64,000 nucleotides of DNA from Apostichopus japonicus. Taxonomy: Eukaryota > Echinodermata > Holothuroidea > Aspidochirotida > Stichopodidae. Position 1 is the first letter of the stretch. Each line of letters begins with the position of its first letter. Under the pieces are notes generated by a model that saw only the letters and a program-made list of their open reading frames with translations, made no database searches and had not been told where the DNA came from. The DNA is taken from assembly GCF_037975245.1 (NCBI RefSeq), contig NC_092571.1, positions 14,381,417-14,445,416 of the forward strand, given 5' to 3'. The position numbers and the translations under genes were made by a program. Below are positions 59,226-64,000 of the stretch, piece by piece.

Positions 59226-59465
59226 CTAAAGCAAGTCTTCTAAACTTCTTGACTCGTAAGTAAGCTCACCGCTGTCATATCGCCGATCCCGAAGAAAGAT
59301 GATGAATGCTTCAACGAGAAAACAGGAAGAAAGAAATATCACTAATAGTTCGATGAGCAGTAACGTGATTAAGTTAGATCGCTTATCTATCAGTACCAAG
59401 TACTTGTTCATCTCACCCGTTACATATCTTTGAATACAAAATATGTGACACTGTAACGCCAACAT
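59226..59465 (-). CDS. Possible membrane-anchor and tail exon
   Basis: 79 codons, with a hydrophobic stretch (LITLLLIELLVIFLSSCFLV) followed by a charged tail (RDRRYDSGELTYESRSLED) and a stop. This layout is that of a type I membrane protein end, but no partner exon or relative was identified, and the equivalent is not seen in copies A or B. It could be chance. Confidence 0.25.
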   Translation of the reverse strand: MLALQCHIFCIQRYVTGEMNKYLVLIDKRSNLITLLLIELLVIFLSSCFLVEAFIIFLRDRRYDSGELTYESRSLEDLL

Positions 59466-59984
59466 GAATACATAAAAGCCTGTTCATTACGCATGTTCAT
59501 GCGGTGTTTGCGTGTGAGTTGCCCTCGCTCTCTACTTTGAATAAAATGATATTTATTTAAATGATTAGATTATTTATTATTACGTATATTTTTTGAATAT
59601 GGTGTAAATGTGTGGGACAAAATACAGTTAGTAGAACCTAAGCCAACATTGTCAAGTGAATTATATGTATTCATTTCCAATGAATACCGTGTAATTCTCT
59701 CAATCCGCTGAATGTAAGCGTCATTAGACTTGGGAAAAGGGCAAACCACAAATCGTTTAAAGGTACAAAAGAAGCGCGCCATTATATTGAGCATTGCAGT
59801 TAGCATTTACCTGCAGAGACATAGAAAATAGATAAAGATGAGTAGGACGTAACGGAGAATCACGTTTGAAGCATATAATATCAGCGTAGCCAGGGGATGG
59901 CGTTTGGGCCGGAGGGGTTGGTGAACCTGTAGGCGAACTGGCCTTTGTTTTTAGAAAATTAGTTGATTGGATAGTGCACTGTTA

Positions 59985-60365
59985 AAAAAAATTGTAAATT
60001 TACAGTAAATTCCTGTCGATTTTTACAGAAAAAGCCGGTTTTCTATATTTACGTGTAAACGTCTGTTATTTTCACAGACGTTTTCTGTACAGCAAGTGGT
60101 TTACACAAAATTGTAGTATTTTTCCCTCCAAAGAAAATTTACAGGAAAATCCTGTAAAATTTTACAGAATATGTCAGTTTTTAATATTTACATGTAAAAT
60201 TCTGTGATTTTTACAGACGTTTTATGTTACAGCAAGTGGTTTACAAAAAATTGTAGTATTTTTCCCTCCAATGAAAATTTACAGGATAATTCTGTAAAAT
60301 TTTCCAGAATAAGTCAGCTTTTTATATTTACATGTAAAATTCTGTGATTTTTACAGGCGTTATGT
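59985..60365. repeat. 140-bp tandem repeat, about 2.7 copies
   Basis: The landmark acagcaagtggtttaca recurs near 60,088 and 60,229, a period of about 140-141. Each unit has internal inverted motifs (TTTACAG / CTGTAAA). It begins directly after ttggatagtg, where the sister sequences at 6,818 and 24,515 go on uninterrupted, so it is an insertion. Confidence 0.8.
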
Positions 60366-61300
60366 GTGTCATGTTCTTTACAGAATAAGTTTGTTTTGCA
60401 ATCTAATGCATGTAAAATTGGAATTTGAAGAGCGTTATACGGAAATATTCTTGAAGGTGGAAACACGTTACCAATATACAATGGTATACAACAAACTCCA
60501 TCGTGCAGTAACATTACCGTTTGGCAAAGAAAAGAATGAAATCCAACCATGAAGCTATTACCGATAGCTCCATGATCCAACCCACAATTACCAGTTAACT
60601 TTGTCCCTACAGTCGTTTTCTGCCTTAGTGTTACATAAACTTACATTTGAGCAACAACCCCCACCCCCGTGAGGCTCATCAATGACCCTTAATTGTCCAG
60701 CGAACGAAAACAATGTGAAAGATAACCTTGAAGGGTCTGTAGGTCAAATATGTGAAATCTAACCATTTCAAGAGTTTTAGTAACGAATTACTTGTAAATG
60801 CCTAACGTGTTAACTAATGAAAACGACATAGATGGTACTGTTCCAATTGGTTTACTGTTTGTTTAAGGAGTATACAACTTCCGAAATCCTATCAAAACAA
60901 TTACTGATGTGAGCTGCCAAGAATACAATGCCCAGCCTTCAAGATGTAGTCTAATTCATTGTTTTAATGTTAACTTGTATTGTCAGTACAACATGAACCG
61001 ATGACAATTCCGTGTGCTCAATGTACGGTCACACATGCAGCTATTTATAGCTAAATGGGTCACCGAACGTATCAAAATGTTGTTAAATATGTCTAGTTCA
61101 GCAAATGTCATTTCATTCATCTGAACCACCACCCCCCCCCCCCCCTCAACCCCTCCTCCCATTCGACCCAGCCGGTCTAGCTCGATGATTGGCGTCAACG
61201 TGTCTGTAACAGCTATGACGTCTCGCGCACAGGCGGGAATTATTTTGATACATGGGCGGCTGCCGTTGGCTTTCCCGGAAAACTTGGCTACAGTCCAGCA
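60366..61300. other. Unique-looking noncoding stretch
   Basis: No similarity to the Ig or LINE blocks was seen. It includes a C-run at 61,130-61,145 and rising CpG content after 61,180. Overlapping open frames are not supported. Confidence 0.4.
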
Positions 61301-61538
61301 TGCAGTCACATGACCCAAGTTGGCGCGCGATGAACGTCCAGTATATGCTGCGCTGTTCTGTACATTATGATTGATCGCATCTCGCATTAACGTACGTATG
61401 AAGTGTATAGATTGCACAATACAATACTACAGCGCTTCAAAGTACGTCGACACGAGAGGAAAACAACTGCCGTTGCTGTCCAGTAGGCTACGCACATTTC
61501 CACACCAGAACAAGACTTCATTGAGTACTTCGTCAGAC
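61301..61538 (+). other. Candidate 5' noncoding exon for the downstream gene
   Basis: A CpG-containing stretch ends at a good splice donor, AC/GTGAGT (61,539). An acceptor, gaagcagggcag, ends at 62,042, two bases before the ATG at 62,045. The 504-bp interval would be a 5' UTR intron. The transcription start is unknown. Confidence 0.35.
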
Positions 61539-62044
61539 GTGAGTGGTAAATTTATTTGAACCATATGCCACATTTGCATTATTATTATCAACAAAACAAC
61601 TTTGAAAGTCTGGTCATAACAAAAAGTTAGTTTATATTTTAGTTATAACCGTAGGGCCCCAGTGCCTATAACGTAGACTAGACGAACGATAATTAAGAGT
61701 TAGACTATCACTATAGAAACACTGGCGCTGTATTAGACAACCTATCGTCGCCCTACCGTGCATTTTGATATGTGCGTGTGAAGCTTAGCCTTGCTTCATG
61801 TTGTTTAGGTTAATATGATATAATATTATAAGGGTGGGTACATTGTAACTTGTAAGTTAATTGGTGCTGATAGCCTACATACATGGATGATATTGGCTCT
61901 CATGTGGCATGTAATATGAAGTCTTTAGATTAGCAAAGGTTAATTAGCCTTTTAGAACATGACTGAATTTGAAAAGGCATAATTCATGTTTCTTTCAAAT
62001 GATCAGTTTTGATTAGCTCCAATCAATAGTGAAGCAGGGCAGAA

Positions 62045-64000
62045 ATGTACACCTGTAAAATATGCAATACACTAACAGCTACTATCCGTAGCTATGTTGA
62101 TCATGTGAGTTCCCATAGGAATATACCTCGAGTGAGATTTCCATGTTGTTTTGTTAATTGTGGCTATACCCTATCAACTTTTGCTGCAATGAAGATTCAT
62201 GTGACTAGGTATCACCGCCATCTTCAAAAGCAAACAGCAATTGCAGCAAATCTTCAGTCAGTTAACCTGTCATTGATTTGTACGTATGAAATCTGTCAAA
62301 AAGAACTCACAGATCTGTCCTCATATTTGGCACACTTAAAAGCACATATAAGAAAAGGCCAAATTGTATCTTGTCCATATAAGAAGTGCAAAAGAGATTT
62401 TTCAAAAACCAGTTCATTTACAGCACATTTGTCACGTTGTCACAGAAACTGGGGAGCTGTAAACATTTTGGAGAAATACAAACTTTCTACTTGTGATCAT
62501 TGCTCTTTGGATCAAGATATACCTCTAGACACTAACTGCTTTGATGTGTCTACAGAGACTGATAGATTTGTCCGTGAAAATGACATAAGCTGTGATTTCG
62601 AAAACAGTAACAATTGCCAAGGTAGGGCGCAAGAAACAGGTCAGTCTAGGCTTCAATTTCAACAAAATTTTGCCTTGTTTCTTCTGAAACTTCAGGCAAA
62701 ACAACTTGTTCCATCACAAACAATTCAAATGATTGTTGAGGAGCTTCAAACTATTCACAGTTTATGTCAAAAAGATCAGGTTTTGAAAATTACTCAAAAA
62801 TTGAGAGATGAGGGTTTAGCAGAAGAACGTATCAAATGTGTAGCCGATTATATGAATGAGATAGATGCATGGATTGCTATTGATAGTTGTAAAGGAAAAC
62901 TCAGAACACAGCACTGTAGAAAAGAGTACTATAAATCAGCATTCAAGTTTGTTGCTCCAATTGCAATATCACTAGGGAGAGATTCAGCACAAAAAATGCA
63001 TTACTATCATTACATTCCAATCAAGGAGAGCATTCAGTTGCTCCTTTCAGATGATTTTGTGTTGGGACAATGTCAAAGTAGGCACCAAAGTGAAGACTCA
63101 TCTGTTCTTACTGACATAGTGGATGGTACAGTTTTTAAAAAAAATAGTTTGTTTCAAAGTTGTGAAAGATCTTTATCCATCATTCTCTATCAAGACTCAT
63201 TTGAAATTGTAAACCCACTTGGGTCGGCAAGAAAAAAACACAAAATACTAGCAATGTACTTTACACTTGGAAACATCCAACCTGAGTACAGATCTGTTGT
63301 TGATGCAATGCAGCTTGTGTTTTTGTGTAAAGAAGTTGATTTTAAGGTCTTTGGGCAGCAGAAGGTTTTTGAGAGAGTGATAAATGATTTGAAAACATTA
63401 GAGGAAGTTGGAATAGAAACAAATGACGGGGTGGTCTGGAAAGGTGCGCTGTCTTGTATATTAGGGGATAATTTAGGTTCCCATTGTATTGGGGGTTTCA
63501 TTGAGAGTTTTTCAGGAACTAACATGTGCCGCTACTGTTTAATAACTTCACATGACTTCAAATGTAACGCACCATATGCTGTTGGGAAGCCTAGAACCAA
63601 GGAGGAGTATGATTCTTGCATTGCACACCTTGAAGATCATGAAGAAAATCATCATCAAGGAATTAAATTTAATTCATGTTTTAATTCTTTGAGGTATTTT
63701 CATGTGTGTGCACCTGGTTTGCCACCATGCCTGGGGCACGACTTGTTTGAAGGAGTTGTTGATTACGATGCAGCCATGTTTATTCAATACTGGATTAAAC
63801 AAAAACATTGGTTCACATATGCAGATTTGAATATAATGTTGGTACAGTTTAAATTTCAAGGACGCGATGCAAACAATAAACCTGCATTTGTAAATTTATC
63901 AGGTAACCGCTTAGGTGGTCAGGCCGTTGAAAACTGGAACCTTTTGAGACTTCTTCCAATTATTTTGAGTGCATATGTTAAAGATCATAATGACCTTGTA
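62045..64000 (+). CDS. C2H2 finger and transposase-like protein, open at window edge
   Basis: 652 open codons with no stop before the edge. Four C2H2 fingers: C4/C7/H20/H24, C34/C39/H52/H57, C79/C84/H97/H101 and C110/C115/H128/H133. An acidic linker follows, then a helical region (about 215-300). The C-terminal part resembles a large family found as multi-copy uncharacterised C2H2 proteins in fish and marine invertebrates. It has GDNLGSHCIGGF (D475), CRYC (495-498), YFHVCAPGLPPCLGHDLFEG (H565, D566, E569). D475, D566 and E569 are candidate acidic catalytic residues of a DDE-type transposase, and a KDZ-type relationship is possible. Both are inference. Intactness means a recent transposon or a domesticated gene. 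Confidence 0.8.
   Translation, partial: MYTCKICNTLTATIRSYVDHVSSHRNIPRVRFPCCFVNCGYTLSTFAAMKIHVTRYHRHLQKQTAIAANLQSVNLSLICTYEICQKELTDLSSYLAHLKAHIRKGQIVSCPYKKCKRDFSKTSSFTAHLSRCHRNWGAVNILEKYKLSTCDHCSLDQDIPLDTNCFDVSTETDRFVRENDISCDFENSNNCQGRAQETGQSRLQFQQNFALFLLKLQAKQLVPSQTIQMIVEELQTIHSLCQKDQVLKITQKLRDEGLAEERIKCVADYMNEIDAWIAIDSCKGKLRTQHCRKEYYKSAFKFVAPIAISLGRDSAQKMHYYHYIPIKESIQLLLSDDFVLGQCQSRHQSEDSSVLTDIVDGTVFKKNSLFQSCERSLSIILYQDSFEIVNPLGSARKKHKILAMYFTLGNIQPEYRSVVDAMQLVFLCKEVDFKVFGQQKVFERVINDLKTLEEVGIETNDGVVWKGALSCILGDNLGSHCIGGFIESFSGTNMCRYCLITSHDFKCNAPYAVGKPRTKEEYDSCIAHLEDHEENHHQGIKFNSCFNSLRYFHVCAPGLPPCLGHDLFEGVVDYDAAMFIQYWIKQKHWFTYADLNIMLVQFKFQGRDANNKPAFVNLSGNRLGGQAVENWNLLRLLPIILSAYVKDHNDLV

Larger units (their letters stand above)
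50088..60000. repeat. Segmental duplication block, copy C (interrupted)
   Basis: Collinear with A and B at 50,088-54,150 and 56,470-60,000. It lacks the Tx1 LINE found at 2,661 and 20,029. It carries its own insertions (50,722-52,048; 54,691-55,460; 56,549-56,748; 59,985-60,365). Confidence 0.8.

Overview
This is an AT-rich, intron-bearing, transposon-laden eukaryotic (animal) locus. It has no operons, ribosome sites, rRNA, tRNA or CRISPR. Signal-peptide Ig-domain exons, Tx1-type LINEs, a Penelope-like fragment, a nested pair of short inverted-repeat DNA transposons (the inner one hAT-like) and a C2H2/transposase-like ORF suggest a marine invertebrate, perhaps an echinoderm such as a sea cucumber. 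The species is inference only.

From 1 to about 60 kb the window is a mosaic of segmental duplications around a cluster of minus-strand Ig-domain genes. Three copies of one block start at 1 (A), 17,357 (B) and about 50,088 (C). Each carries a V-like Ig exon; B is open, while A and C are broken. A second gene form has the V-like domain and a second Ig domain in one exon. It is open at 15,767-16,621 and 48,406-49,240, decayed at 13.3-14.1 kb, and reduced to domain-2 remnants at 12.5, 33.9 and 35.9 kb. A row of six dead V N-terminal exons lies at 28.2-30.3 kb. One transmembrane exon at 30,959-31,043 has the right splice phase to follow the domain-2 exons. All the V-like domains have a (TA)n tract inside the coding sequence at the same place.

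Most of the rest is mobile DNA. A full-length Tx1-type LINE (36,944-43,887, minus strand, with target duplication) carries a 5'-truncated copy of the same family inserted head-to-head, which makes an almost spacerless 2-kb palindrome. Many truncated LINE tails are present, down to one of 13 bp, and they share a terminal hairpin with paired base changes. Two copies of a short retroposon start with the 5' end of U2 snRNA. There are also CR1/L2-like, RTE-like and Penelope-like remnants, a DNA transposon nested in another, a 1.22-kb tandem triplication (8.4-11.8 kb) and a 140-bp repeat (59,985-60,365).

From about 61 kb the character changes. A CpG-richer stretch is followed by a 652-codon open frame (62,045 to the window edge) with four C2H2 fingers and a transposase-like region. 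It belongs to a family usually left uncharacterised.
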